Part shown: positions 6,216-14,369 of the stretch, one piece after another | Layout: the number at the start of each line of letters is the position of its first letter | Position numbering within the stretch: position 1 is the first letter of the stretch | Assembly (NCBI RefSeq): GCF_001975825.1 | Contig: NZ_MTKN01000079.1 | Location: 1-33,948 of the forward strand | DNA from: [Flexibacter] sp. ATCC 35208 | GTDB taxonomy: Bacteria; Bacteroidota; Bacteroidia; Chitinophagales; Chitinophagaceae | Length of the DNA: 33,948 nt | Direction: 5' to 3' | Program-made: the position numbers and the translations under genes | Notes under the pieces: generated by a model | Databases searched by the model: none | Told to the model about the DNA's origin: nothing | Seen by the model: the letters and a program-made list of their open reading frames with translations, nothing else

Positions 6216-9032
6216 ATGGCTACAAAATCAAAGAAACCGGAAATCATTGCCGACGATGCCCCCATCAATACGCAAGATCAGATATATATAAAAGGAGCCA
6301 GGGTGCACAACCTAAAAAACGTAAGTGTAGGCATTCCCCGCAATAAACTCGTAGTCGTAACCGGCGTATCCGGCTCAGGCAAATCTTCCCTGACCATGGA
6401 TACCCTCTACGCCGAAGGCCAGCGCCGCTACGCGGAAAGCCTTTCCGCATACGCCCGCCAGTTCCTGATGCGTATGAACAAACCAGACGTAGACTATATT
6501 AAAGGTATCTGTCCTGCCATCGCCATTGAACAAAAGGTCATTACCCGTACCCCCCGTTCTACCGTAGGCTCCATGACAGAACTCTACGATTACCTCCGTC
6601 TGCTGTTCGCCCGTATCGGTAAAACCTATTCACCGATCTCCGGCGAATTGGTAAAGAAACACGAAGTAAGCGACGTCACTGACTATATTAATAAATTGCC
6701 TGATGGCACTAAGATCCAGATCCTGGTCGTCTTTCGCCGTCATGAGAAAAGAGACGTAAAAGAAGAGCTGCAGATCCTGATGCAGAAAGGCTTCTCCCGT
6801 CTGTACGCCAAAGACAGGCAAGGTGGAAAACTCCTCCGCATCGAAGAACTGCTGGAAGAGAAAAAGCCAGCCTTGCCTAAAGAAACTTACCTGCTCATAG
6901 ACCGCCTCGTAGCCAAAGACTTCGAAGAAGACGACCTGCACCGCATCGCGGATTCTGTGCAGACGGCCTTTTACGAAAGCGAAGGCGACTGCCTCGTAGA
7001 GACAGACGGTGGCGATATACAGCACTTCTCCAACCGTTTTGAACTGGATGGGCTGCAATTCGAAGAGCCGGTTCCGAACCTCTTCTCCTTCAATAACCCA
7101 TACGGGGCCTGCCCTGTATGCGAAGGTTTTGGCCAGACACTGGGTATCGATGCTGACCTCGTCATTCCAGACAAGCGCATCAGTGTATTCGAAGGTGCCA
7201 TCGCTCCATGGAGAGGCGAAAAGATGGGTGAATACAAAGAAGCCCTCATCAAGGCGTCCCGCAAGTTCAACTTCCCCATCCACAAACCGATCACCGACCT
7301 CACTGAAGATCAGTATAACCTGCTCTGGACAGGCAATGAGCACTTCTACGGGCTCAATGAGTTCTTCAAAATGGTGGAGCAAAACCTCTATAAAGTTCAA
7401 TACCGTGTACTGCAATCCCGCTACCGTGGCCGTACTACCTGCCCTGAATGTGGGGGTGGCCGCCTCCGTAAAGAAGCGCTGTACATCAAGATAAACGGTG
7501 CCAACATCGCCAACCTGGTAGAGCTGCCGGTGGAAAACCTGTACGCCTGGTTCAACCAGTTACAACTCAATGAATTCGATCAACAGGTGGGTAAACGTAT
7601 CCTGCTGGAAATTCACCACCGTATCAAAACCCTGCTTGACGTAGGGCTGGGTTACCTCACCCTGAACCGTGTGGCCAATACCCTGAGTGGTGGCGAAAGC
7701 CAGCGTATACAGCTGACCCGCTCCCTGGGTAGTAACCTTACCAACTCCATGTATATACTGGATGAACCCAGCATAGGCCTGCATGCCCGCGATACCCACC
7801 GCCTGATCGGTGTACTCAAGGAACTGCGTGATCTGGGCAACACCGTAGTGGTGGTAGAACACGACGAACAGATGATGGAAGAAGCAGACTATATCATCGA
7901 TATGGGACCGCTGGCCAGTCACCTGGGTGGAGAAGTGATCTTTGCCGGTGACTATCCATCTATTCTAAAAGATGCGAACAGCCTGACCGGCAAGTACCTG
8001 AGTGGTCAGCTTTCTATAGAACCACCTGCCCGTATCCGCAAGTGGAAGAAATCTATCACCCTCGAAGGTTGTAAACAAAACAACCTGAAGAACATAGATG
8101 TGGATTTTCCATTGGAAGTACTGTGTGTGGTAAGTGGTGTGAGTGGCTCCGGCAAGACCACGCTGGTAAAGCAGATCCTGTATCCGGCCCTCATGAAACT
8201 GAAAGGCGAATTTGCAGAAAGGGTAGGACAGCACCGTGCGCTGAAAGGTGCGCTGGACGACATCACTCAGATCGAAATGATCGACCAGAACCCGATCGGT
8301 AAGTCATCCCGCTCCAACCCTGTTACCTATATCAAAGCCTACGATGAGATCCGTGATCTCTTCTCCCGTCAGCCACTGAGCAAGATGCGCGGCTTTCAGC
8401 CAAAGCACTTCTCATTCAACGTAGACGGTGGCCGTTGCGATGCTTGTAAAGGGGAAGGGGAAGTAGTAGTAGAAATGCAGTTCCTGGCAGACGTGCACCT
8501 GCAATGCGAAAGCTGTGGTGGCCGTAAGTTCAAGGACGAAGTATTGGAAGTGACTTACAAGGGAAAGAACATCTACGACGTATTGGAATTGGGTGTGGAC
8601 GAAGCGCTGGATTTCTTCAAAGATGAGAAGGATGTAGTGAATAAGATCCGGCCGCTCAGCAATGTAGGTTTAGGTTATGTAAAACTGGGCCAGAGTAGCG
8701 ATACCCTGAGCGGCGGCGAGGCACAGCGTGTAAAACTGGCTTCCTTCCTGGGTAAGGGTAAGGCACAGGGGCACATCCTTTTTATATTCGATGAACCGAC
8801 CACTGGTCTGCACTTCCATGATATCAAGAAGCTGTTGGGATCATTCAATGCATTGATCGAACAGGGGCATTCAGTCATAGTGATCGAACATAATACAGAT
8901 GTAATAAAAAGTGCTGACTGGGTCATAGACCTGGGGCCTGAAGGCGGGGCCGGTGGCGGACAACTGCTATATGCAGGGGTGCCGGACGGACTCAAAAAAG
9001 TAAAAGAAAGTTATACCGGACAATACTTATAA
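6216..9032 (+). CDS. uvrA: UvrABC excinuclease subunit UvrA
   Basis: A 938-residue DNA-damage sensor of nucleotide excision repair, a dimeric ABC-type ATPase that loads UvrB onto lesions. Numbered from 6216, the first Walker A is residues 50-58 (GVSGSGKSS) and the second 641-649 (GVSGSGKTT). Both ABC signatures (LSGGESQRIQL and LSGGEAQRVKL) and both Walker B segments are present. Zinc-binding cysteine pairs are Cys299/Cys302 with Cys409/Cys412, and Cys741/Cys744 with Cys764/Cys767. Length is normal. An in-frame ATG at 6153 would add 21 residues not typical of UvrA and lies upstream of the likely promoter, so 6216 is preferred. The gene is transcribed alone and ends at a strong terminator. No LexA-like operator was recognised. 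Confidence 0.97.
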   Translation: MATKSKKPEIIADDAPINTQDQIYIKGARVHNLKNVSVGIPRNKLVVVTGVSGSGKSSLTMDTLYAEGQRRYAESLSAYARQFLMRMNKPDVDYIKGICPAIAIEQKVITRTPRSTVGSMTELYDYLRLLFARIGKTYSPISGELVKKHEVSDVTDYINKLPDGTKIQILVVFRRHEKRDVKEELQILMQKGFSRLYAKDRQGGKLLRIEELLEEKKPALPKETYLLIDRLVAKDFEEDDLHRIADSVQTAFYESEGDCLVETDGGDIQHFSNRFELDGLQFEEPVPNLFSFNNPYGACPVCEGFGQTLGIDADLVIPDKRISVFEGAIAPWRGEKMGEYKEALIKASRKFNFPIHKPITDLTEDQYNLLWTGNEHFYGLNEFFKMVEQNLYKVQYRVLQSRYRGRTTCPECGGGRLRKEALYIKINGANIANLVELPVENLYAWFNQLQLNEFDQQVGKRILLEIHHRIKTLLDVGLGYLTLNRVANTLSGGESQRIQLTRSLGSNLTNSMYILDEPSIGLHARDTHRLIGVLKELRDLGNTVVVVEHDEQMMEEADYIIDMGPLASHLGGEVIFAGDYPSILKDANSLTGKYLSGQLSIEPPARIRKWKKSITLEGCKQNNLKNIDVDFPLEVLCVVSGVSGSGKTTLVKQILYPALMKLKGEFAERVGQHRALKGALDDITQIEMIDQNPIGKSSRSNPVTYIKAYDEIRDLFSRQPLSKMRGFQPKHFSFNVDGGRCDACKGEGEVVVEMQFLADVHLQCESCGGRKFKDEVLEVTYKGKNIYDVLELGVDEALDFFKDEKDVVNKIRPLSNVGLGYVKLGQSSDTLSGGEAQRVKLASFLGKGKAQGHILFIFDEPTTGLHFHDIKKLLGSFNALIEQGHSVIVIEHNTDVIKSADWVIDLGPEGGAGGGQLLYAGVPDGLKKVKESYTGQYL

Positions 9033-9061
9033 AAGAAAGACAATACTTATATAAAGAAAAA

Positions 9062-9087
9062 GGCGGACCAGATGGTCCGCCTTTTTT
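9062..9087 (+). terminator. Rho-independent terminator of uvrA
   Basis: An 8-bp GGCGGACC/GGTCCGCC stem (9062-9069 with 9074-9081), AGAT loop and six T residues (9082-9087), 29 bases past the uvrA stop. Confidence 0.92.
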
Positions 9088-9140
9088 CTGAAAATGGGTT
9101 TCATCTTCGTTGGTGAATTCCCTCTTTCATGAATGTTTTT
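9088..9140 (+). repeat. Dispersed post-terminator element, copy B
   Basis: It begins at the base after the uvrA terminator T-tract. Blocks in order: CTGAAAATGGGTTTCA, seven variable bases, TGGTGAATTCCC, then the palindrome TTCATGAA and a T-run. The GGG/CCC and TTCA/TGAA segments could pair into a hairpin with the variable bases as loop, but the copies do not clearly support this by covariation. It fills the gap between convergent uvrA and DUF4293 genes. Confidence 0.85.
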
Positions 9141-9143
9141 ATG

Positions 9144-9587
9144 TTATCTCAATCTATCCAGAGATTTAATCAGTTTTTCATCCTTATAGATACCTCTCGC
9201 TGCCATGATCAGGAAGATCAGGATCAACACCGGTAGAAACGCACCTGGCAGGTAAGTAGACGAAGCAATCGTTTTGCCTGCTGACGCGAATGCATTTACA
9301 AAATCCTGCACTTTAAAGTACTGCAACGCGATCGCCACTATCGCCAGAAAAATATCCAACACCGTCAGCCTGAACTGTAGTTTCCGGTTTTTAAACAGGA
9401 AAATACAGAACACGGATAGCGCTACAATCAGCATGTAGACTACAAACACCATAAAATTTGACTGGGCATTGAAATACTTAGGTACCTGATCATCACTCAG
9501 GGTCACTTTGAAGATATCCAGAAACCATGTTCCTACAGCAGCTCCGGCAGCTACCAGAAGGTAAAGACTTTGAATGCGTTGTATCAT
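9144..9587 (-). CDS. DUF4293-type four-helix membrane protein
   Basis: A 147-residue integral membrane protein with four predicted transmembrane segments (about residues 7-27, 45-66, 75-91 and 115-131) and a basic C-terminal tail (KDEKLIKSLDRLR). The opening MIQRIQSLYLLVAA is characteristic of the DUF4293 family, which is confined largely to Bacteroidota and has no known function. A longer in-frame start at 9659 would add 24 residues without family resemblance, so the ATG at 9587 is chosen. It converges with uvrA and diverges from maeB across a 434-base gap. I infer no function. Confidence 0.8.
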   Translation of the reverse strand: MIQRIQSLYLLVAAGAAVGTWFLDIFKVTLSDDQVPKYFNAQSNFMVFVVYMLIVALSVFCIFLFKNRKLQFRLTVLDIFLAIVAIALQYFKVQDFVNAFASAGKTIASSTYLPGAFLPVLILIFLIMAARGIYKDEKLIKSLDRLR

Positions 9588-9612
9588 GTTATTCAGGCAG
9601 ATTAATACGCGG

Positions 9613-9620
9613 TAAAAGTA
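9613..9620 (-). promoter_or_regulatory. Possible -7 box of the DUF4293 gene
   Basis: TACTTTTA on the minus strand lies about 25 bases before the preferred ATG. It matches TAnnTTTG except at the last base, and no clear TTG is seen at the usual spacing. Confidence 0.3.
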
Positions 9621-9672
9621 AGTAAATATTTCATTTATGGCCGTGAGCCACCTTAACATAGGATAAAAATAT

Positions 9673-9783
9673 GGATAACCTGCCCATAACCCGGAGATAA
9701 GCCGTAGATAAGCCGCCTCTATATAGATGCGGCTTATCTACGGCTTATGGGCGGCTTATATGCGGGTTATAGGCGGGATATCC
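9673..9783. repeat. Palindromic array of nine 11-bp repeats
   Basis: From 9729 five consecutive 11-mers run GCGGCTTATCT, ACGGCTTATGG, GCGGCTTATAT, GCGGGTTATAG, GCGGGATATCC. From 9673 to 9716 four 11-mers of the same type run in the opposite orientation (for example AGATAAGCCGC). The halves are separated by a 12-base centre (9717-9728). The inner two units of each half form a perfect 20-bp inverted repeat (9697-9716 with 9729-9748). The shared core is CGG(C/G)TTAT, with a repeat length close to one DNA helical turn. Confidence 0.95.
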
Positions 9784-9985
9784 CCGGGAAAGACCTATAG
9801 TCGTGGTATAGCTGGTATAGCCCGATAGGATGTAGTCTGGATAAGGGTTCTCAAAGCCGTTAATTCATCAGGGGAGTGGTTGTTTTTATAATGATAATAT
9901 ACTGACCGGTATAATAATGTTGTTAAAAGTGTCATCCATACATATAATACTGACATATTACAGCATCCTTTCCTCCAATACTTTG

Positions 9986-9993
9986 TATATTTG
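9986..9993 (+). promoter_or_regulatory. Probable -7 box of maeB
   Basis: TATATTTG is a full match to TAnnTTTG, 28 bases before the maeB ATG. No TTG is found at 19-21 bases upstream. Confidence 0.5.
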
Positions 9994-10021
9994 ACGCCCA
10001 AGAACAATCTCATTTTGAATT

Positions 10022-12298
10022 ATGGCAAGAAAACAGAACAAGCAGGATGCTTTAGACTATCATGCTTTAGGTCGGCCTGGGAAGATCGAAGTAATACCTA
10101 CTAAAAACACCAAAACACAATGGGACCTCTCACTCGCTTATTCTCCTGGAGTAGCAGAGCCCTGCAAAGAAATTCACAAAGACGTAGAAAATGTTTATAA
10201 ATATACTGCCAAGGGCAACCTGGTAGCAGTCATCAGCAATGGTACTGCTGTACTGGGACTGGGTGATATTGGCCCTGAGGCTGGTAAGCCGGTGATGGAA
10301 GGGAAGGCGGTATTGTTCAAGATCTTCGCAGATATTGATGTGTTTGATATTGAATTGAATACCAAGAATGTAGATGAATTCGTGAACGTGGTAAAAGCCA
10401 TGGAACCTACCTTCGGTGGGATCAACCTGGAAGATATTAAGAGTCCTGAGTGTTTTGAAATCGAAGACCGCCTGAAAAAGGAACTGAAGATCCCGATCAT
10501 GCACGATGACCAGCATGGTACGGCCATCATTTCCAGTGCTGCGCTGCTGAACTCTATGGACCTTGTGAAGAAAGATATTACGAAGGTAAGGATCGTGTTC
10601 AATGGCGCCGGTGCGGCAGCTATGGCCTGTGTAAAATTGTATGTAGCCCTGGGTGCCAGAAAAGAGAACATCATCATGTTCGACAAAGATGGTGTAATTA
10701 GCACCAGTCGCGAAGGTTTGTCAGAACTGCACCGCCAGTTTGCAACAACAGCGAATGTAAACTCTCTGGCAGATGCGCTGAAAGGGGCAGATGTATTTGT
10801 TGGTTTATCGGTAGGTAATGTGGTCACACCGGAGATGATCAAGACAATGGCTGAAAATCCGGTCGTATTTGCGATGGCGAACCCTGATCCGGAGATCGCT
10901 TATGATCTGGCGATTGCGTCCCGTCCTGATGTGATCATGGCGACAGGTCGTTCCGATCATCCTAACCAGGTGAACAATGTATTGGGTTTCCCCTACATCT
11001 TCCGTGGTGCGCTGGATGTACGTGCCACACAGATCAACGAAGCCATGAAACTTGCTGCTGTCAATGCACTGGCAGAACTGGCGAAGGAACCGGTGCCAGA
11101 TATCGTGAACCTGGCTTACAACGAAAAAAATATCTATTTCGGTCCCCGTTATATTATTCCAAAACCCCTGGATCCACGTCTGCTCAGTCATGTAGCACCG
11201 GCAGTGGCAAAAGCAGCGATGGAAAGTGGTGTTGCGCAGCAACCAATAGCGAACTGGGAAGAGTATACGAATGTACTGAACAAACGCCTTGGACTGGACA
11301 ACCAGCTCTTCCGCGTAATCGGTACCAAAGCCCGTCAGGATCCACGCAAGGTAGTATTTGCAGAAGCAGATAACCTGAAGGTACTAAAAGCTTCACAGGT
11401 AGTAAGAGACGAAGGTATCGCTTACCCGATCCTGCTGGGTAATGAGCAAAGGATCAGGACCCTCGCTGCAGAAAATGGTATCGAGCTGGAAGATACTGTG
11501 ATCATCGATCCTAAGAGCGATGAGATGACAGAGAAACGCCATGAATATGGTGAACTGTTTTTCCAGAAACGTCAGCGTAAAGGCTTTAACCAGTACGAAG
11601 CGAAGAAGGTAATGCGTGAGCGTAACTACTTCGGCTGTATGATGGTGGAAACTGGTGAGGCAGATGCATTGATCTCTGGTCTGACACGTAACTATCCGGA
11701 TACCATTCGTCCGGCATTGCATGTAATTGGCACTGCGCCAAACGTAAAGCGTGTGGCAGGTATGTACATCATCAATACCAAGCGTGGTCCGCTGTTCCTG
11801 GCCGATACGACAGTCAACTTTAACCCTACTGCCGAAGAGCTGGCCGAAATCACACTGCTGGTTGCTGAGGAAGTAAGACAATTCAATATCACCCCACGCA
11901 TTGCGATGGTATCTTATTCCAACTTTGGTTCCAGTCCAACCCCTGAGGCACAGCTGGTAGCCAAGGCAAGAGATATCGTGAAAATGAGGGAACCGTCACT
12001 GATCGTAGATGGTGAAATCCAGGCTGCGATGGCGTTCAATAAAGAGATCCTGAAGGATAGTTATCCGTTTAGTGAGCTGATAGACCAGGAAGTAAATACC
12101 CTGATCTTCCCGAACCTCACCGCGGGCAACGTAGCCTACAACCTGTTGCAGGAAGTAGCGGGTTTTGATGCGATCGGGCCTATCCTGCTGGGTATCAAAA
12201 AACCAGTACATATTCTGCAGTTGGGTAGTACCGTAAGGCAGATAGTAAACATGGTGAATATCGCTGTAGTAGAAGCACAGCATAAATGCTGCAAATAA
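10022..12298 (+). CDS. maeB: NADP-dependent malic enzyme with C-terminal phosphotransacetylase-like domain
   Basis: A 758-residue enzyme that oxidatively decarboxylates malate to pyruvate and CO2, linking the TCA cycle to pyruvate and NADPH supply. Residues 1 to about 420 are the malic-enzyme domains, including the N-terminal SLAYSPGVAEPC segment, the active-site region GDIGPEAGKPVMEGKA, the divalent-metal region MHDDQHGTA and the Rossmann segment VFNGAGAAAMA. From about residue 425 onward (VIGTKARQDPRKVVFAEAD) it is a phosphate acetyl/butyryltransferase-like domain. In the E. coli MaeB family that domain is regulatory rather than catalytic, responding to acetyl-CoA. Length matches the fused family. 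It is a single gene whose upstream region carries the 11-bp array. Confidence 0.95.
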   Translation: MARKQNKQDALDYHALGRPGKIEVIPTKNTKTQWDLSLAYSPGVAEPCKEIHKDVENVYKYTAKGNLVAVISNGTAVLGLGDIGPEAGKPVMEGKAVLFKIFADIDVFDIELNTKNVDEFVNVVKAMEPTFGGINLEDIKSPECFEIEDRLKKELKIPIMHDDQHGTAIISSAALLNSMDLVKKDITKVRIVFNGAGAAAMACVKLYVALGARKENIIMFDKDGVISTSREGLSELHRQFATTANVNSLADALKGADVFVGLSVGNVVTPEMIKTMAENPVVFAMANPDPEIAYDLAIASRPDVIMATGRSDHPNQVNNVLGFPYIFRGALDVRATQINEAMKLAAVNALAELAKEPVPDIVNLAYNEKNIYFGPRYIIPKPLDPRLLSHVAPAVAKAAMESGVAQQPIANWEEYTNVLNKRLGLDNQLFRVIGTKARQDPRKVVFAEADNLKVLKASQVVRDEGIAYPILLGNEQRIRTLAAENGIELEDTVIIDPKSDEMTEKRHEYGELFFQKRQRKGFNQYEAKKVMRERNYFGCMMVETGEADALISGLTRNYPDTIRPALHVIGTAPNVKRVAGMYIINTKRGPLFLADTTVNFNPTAEELAEITLLVAEEVRQFNITPRIAMVSYSNFGSSPTPEAQLVAKARDIVKMREPSLIVDGEIQAAMAFNKEILKDSYPFSELIDQEVNTLIFPNLTAGNVAYNLLQEVAGFDAIGPILLGIKKPVHILQLGSTVRQIVNMVNIAVVEAQHKCCK

Positions 12299-12306
12299 TA
12301 TAATTT

Positions 12307-12336
12307 ACAGGTCTCTGTCCACGGGCAGAGATCTGT
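12307..12336 (+). terminator. Weak terminator-like hairpin after maeB
   Basis: ACAG-G-TCTCTG pairs with CAGAGA-T-CTGT with one bulge. It is followed only by ATCTTTAT, not a real T-tract. It lies in the 56-base gap before the next gene and abuts that gene's likely -7 box, so read-through is possible. Confidence 0.4.
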
Positions 12337-12343
12337 ATCTTTA
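12336..12343 (+). promoter_or_regulatory. Possible -7 box for the kinase-like gene
   Basis: TATCTTTA ends 11 bases before the ATG at 12355. If used, the transcript would have an extremely short leader. No TTG is seen at the right distance. Confidence 0.4.
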
Positions 12344-12354
12344 TAGTAAAAAGC

Positions 12355-13386
12355 ATGCAGTACATCTCCCGGAAAAAGACCTTCTTTCCACTGAATCCTG
12401 CATTTCGCGGGTACCTCAAATTGTACGAGCGGGAGATCCGGTTGCCGATATCTTACGAAGAACTCCGCTATTATGATTCCTCCATTCCTGTGTATGACAA
12501 AGACGGGAAGGATACCCTCTGGGAATCTGTATTTTATCCTGATAGTATGTATGGTCAGCTGAAAGCGGGCCTCAAAAGAATTTACTCCATCCTCAAGGCT
12601 GGTGGTGATCAGGCTGCAGAAGAACATTTGCAGGTAGAGCGGATTGATTACTGCACATTTGGGAATTCACACCCTTTCCGTATCAGGATTGTCAATACCT
12701 ACAACGAAGTTTACGATTATTTTTATATCAAGACGGCCGATGCTTCACGCATTTACGGTTTAGAACTGGAACATATTTTGTCTCCTTACTGGATGAGTTA
12801 CATTGTAGATGGGAATACACTGGTAGAGGAGCATATTGCGGGTGTACCGGGCGATCAGTTTATAGACCAGTATTTACAACGGCCGGAGTTTAACCCTAAG
12901 CGTATAGCAAAGGAGTTTGTAAAGTTCAATGAACGGTGTTTTGTACGATTGTTGGGGGATATGCGATCGTACAATTTTGTGTTTGATATCACACCTGATT
13001 TTGATGATGTACAGTTCAGGATCAGGGCGATTGATTTTGACCAGCAGTTTTACGAGGGAAAGCGCACATTGTACATGCCGCAGTACTTTAAGGAGAACAG
13101 GATTTTCGTAGAGCTGGCCATCAAACATTTAAATGCAGAGGTAGTAAAGCAGTACCAGCAGGAGGAGCGATCGCTGATAGCCCGCAGGATTAAGGCGCAC
13201 AGACATCGGATCAAGGATCTGAGGGATGTGATCATGACGGATAGGGTGTCGTTTCCTGAAAAGATTACGCAATTGGGAGAAGAGCTGGCGCAGTATTATG
13301 ATGATGCCGTATTTGGGAGGTGTAAGACAATGGGGGAGATCATAGAAAGAAGTTTGAAAAGATTATTGGTAAAGAGTATGAAATAA
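12355..13386 (+). CDS. Unrecognised protein with kinase-like (APH-type) motifs
   Basis: A 343-residue soluble protein I do not recognise as a named family. Several features resemble the aminoglycoside-phosphotransferase/protein-kinase fold: YIK with Lys126 at the position of a beta-3 lysine, acidic residues in LELEH (137-139) as a helix-C glutamate, a hinge-like LVEEHIAGVPGDQF (157-169), a catalytic-loop-like GDMRSYN (Asp202, Asn207), and IDFD (Asp227, Asp229) where kinases have the metal-binding Asp. The C-terminal third is helical and basic (ARRIKAHRHRIKDLR). The start sits 56 bases after maeB. There is no signal peptide or membrane segment. The kinase reading is inference from motif order only; it may be a pseudokinase, and the substrate is unknown. 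Confidence 0.75.
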   Translation: MQYISRKKTFFPLNPAFRGYLKLYEREIRLPISYEELRYYDSSIPVYDKDGKDTLWESVFYPDSMYGQLKAGLKRIYSILKAGGDQAAEEHLQVERIDYCTFGNSHPFRIRIVNTYNEVYDYFYIKTADASRIYGLELEHILSPYWMSYIVDGNTLVEEHIAGVPGDQFIDQYLQRPEFNPKRIAKEFVKFNERCFVRLLGDMRSYNFVFDITPDFDDVQFRIRAIDFDQQFYEGKRTLYMPQYFKENRIFVELAIKHLNAEVVKQYQQEERSLIARRIKAHRHRIKDLRDVIMTDRVSFPEKITQLGEELAQYYDDAVFGRCKTMGEIIERSLKRLLVKSMK

Positions 13387-13405
13387 AAATCAGCTGGCCA
13401 CAGGT

Positions 13406-13560
13406 AAAAGCGTTCTTGAAAAGAGCAATATCTTTTGCGGCCGTAAGCAAAAGCGTTCTTTGCAAAAACCGTTTTCTATAGCCGGCCGCAGGCCTTACCG
13501 CCGGCGCGAAAAAGCGGCTGCTGCCGAAGGCGGAAGCCGTTTTCTCGCTGTTCTTCGCTC
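13406..13560. repeat. GC-rich intergenic patch with short repeats and imperfect hairpin
   Basis: A 12-mer AAAAGCGTTCTT occurs twice (13406-13417 and 13449-13460). A palindromic GCCGGC occurs at 13481-13486 and 13500-13505. An imperfect 14-bp stem (13506-13519 with 13535-13548) encloses a GCC-GAA-GGC mini-hairpin. Local GC is far above the flanks. It may end transcription of the upstream gene, though no clean T-tract follows. Confidence 0.6.
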
Positions 13561-13594
13561 TTTAATGATTTAATTATTATTTAAATGGATACAT

Positions 13595-13602
13595 TATCTT
13601 TG
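13595..13602 (+). promoter_or_regulatory. -7 box of the MlaE/MlaF operon
   Basis: TATCTTTG, a full TAnnTTTG match, ends only seven bases before the mlaE ATG at 13610. If used, the mRNA would be leaderless or nearly so. No TTG is seen at the usual spacing. Confidence 0.55.
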
Positions 13603-13609
13603 GCCCGTT

Positions 13610-14359
13610 ATGGAATTTAGATTCTTTCATCATTTCGGCAGCTACCTGCTTATGCTCAAAGGAATGTTTTCCCGCCCGGAAAACATGAAGATGTATTGGA
13701 AAGAGTTCATCAGGCAGTGTGTGGATATCGGTATTGGTTCATTGGGTATTGTATTCATCATCTCCCTCTTTATGGGAGCTGTAACCACTGTACAGATTGC
13801 CTACCAGCTGGTCAGTCCTATCATCCCCAAAGCTACAATAGCCCAGGTGGTGAGGGATACCATCATCCTCGAATTCGCCCCTACACTGACCTGTATCGTA
13901 CTGGCAGGTGTGGTCGGTTCCAAAATTGCCTCTGAGCTGGGTAACATGCGTGTATCCGAGCAGATTGATGCGCAGGAGATCATGGGTATCAACACCCGTG
14001 GTTACCTCATCATGCCAAAGATCGTCGCTTCACTGATCATGATACCATGTCTGATCTGTATCGCTGGTTTCCTGGGTATATGGGGTGGTCTCAAGGCCGG
14101 TGAAATGGGCGGCATTCTTTCTGCAGAACAATTCTGGCAGGGTTTAAGACAGGAATGGAAACCTTATAATATCTTCTTCGCACTATTCAAATCATTCGTA
14201 TTCGCGTTCATTATATCCAGTGTACCATCATATTACGGATATTATGTGCAGGGTGGTGCGCTCGAAATTGGTAAGGCAAGTACCCGTGCCGTGGTGGTAA
14301 CCTGTGTATTGATATTATTCATGGACTACATACTGGCGGCAATACTGCTGCAAAATTAA
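13610..14359 (+). CDS. mlaE: MlaE-family ABC transporter permease
   Basis: A 249-residue inner-membrane permease of the MlaE/YrbE family, which moves phospholipid or other hydrophobic substrates between inner and outer membranes. It has an amphipathic N-terminus (FFHHFGSYLLMLKGMFSRPE), several hydrophobic segments from about residue 45 onward, and family-typical stretches such as LEFAPTLTCIVLAGVVGSKIASELGNMRVSEQIDAQ and PSYYGYYVQGGA. Family length is about 250, so it is complete. The first ATG is kept because the preceding box and the N-terminal sequence suit it. The ATP-binding partner starts 10 bases downstream. The substrate-binding MCE (MlaD) protein is not encoded in this window. Confidence 0.9.
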   Translation: MEFRFFHHFGSYLLMLKGMFSRPENMKMYWKEFIRQCVDIGIGSLGIVFIISLFMGAVTTVQIAYQLVSPIIPKATIAQVVRDTIILEFAPTLTCIVLAGVVGSKIASELGNMRVSEQIDAQEIMGINTRGYLIMPKIVASLIMIPCLICIAGFLGIWGGLKAGEMGGILSAEQFWQGLRQEWKPYNIFFALFKSFVFAFIISSVPSYYGYYVQGGALEIGKASTRAVVVTCVLILFMDYILAAILLQN

Positions 14360-14369
14360 CCTGGACAAC

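Larger units (their letters stand above)
9588..10021. other. Divergent intergenic region with 11-bp palindromic array
   Basis: This 434-base stretch contains a possible DUF4293 promoter (9613-9620, minus), the 11-bp repeat array (9673-9783), a degenerate GGTATAGC duplication just after it (around 9803-9820), and a probable maeB promoter (9986-9993). No convincing gene is seen. Confidence 0.7.

Noticed and set aside
6630..7415. Antisense open frame of 261 codons within uvrA
   Set aside because: It lies entirely opposite conserved UvrA sequence, has no recognisable domain and no promoter.
9673..9783. 11-bp repeat array as a possible CRISPR
   Set aside because: Units are 11 bp with no spacers, inverted halves and no cas genes; it does not fit a CRISPR array.
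9795..10013. Small minus-strand open frame of 72 codons upstream of maeB
   Set aside because: It overlaps the maeB promoter, shows no family resemblance or good start, and its tail runs into the repeat-rich zone; chance is more likely.
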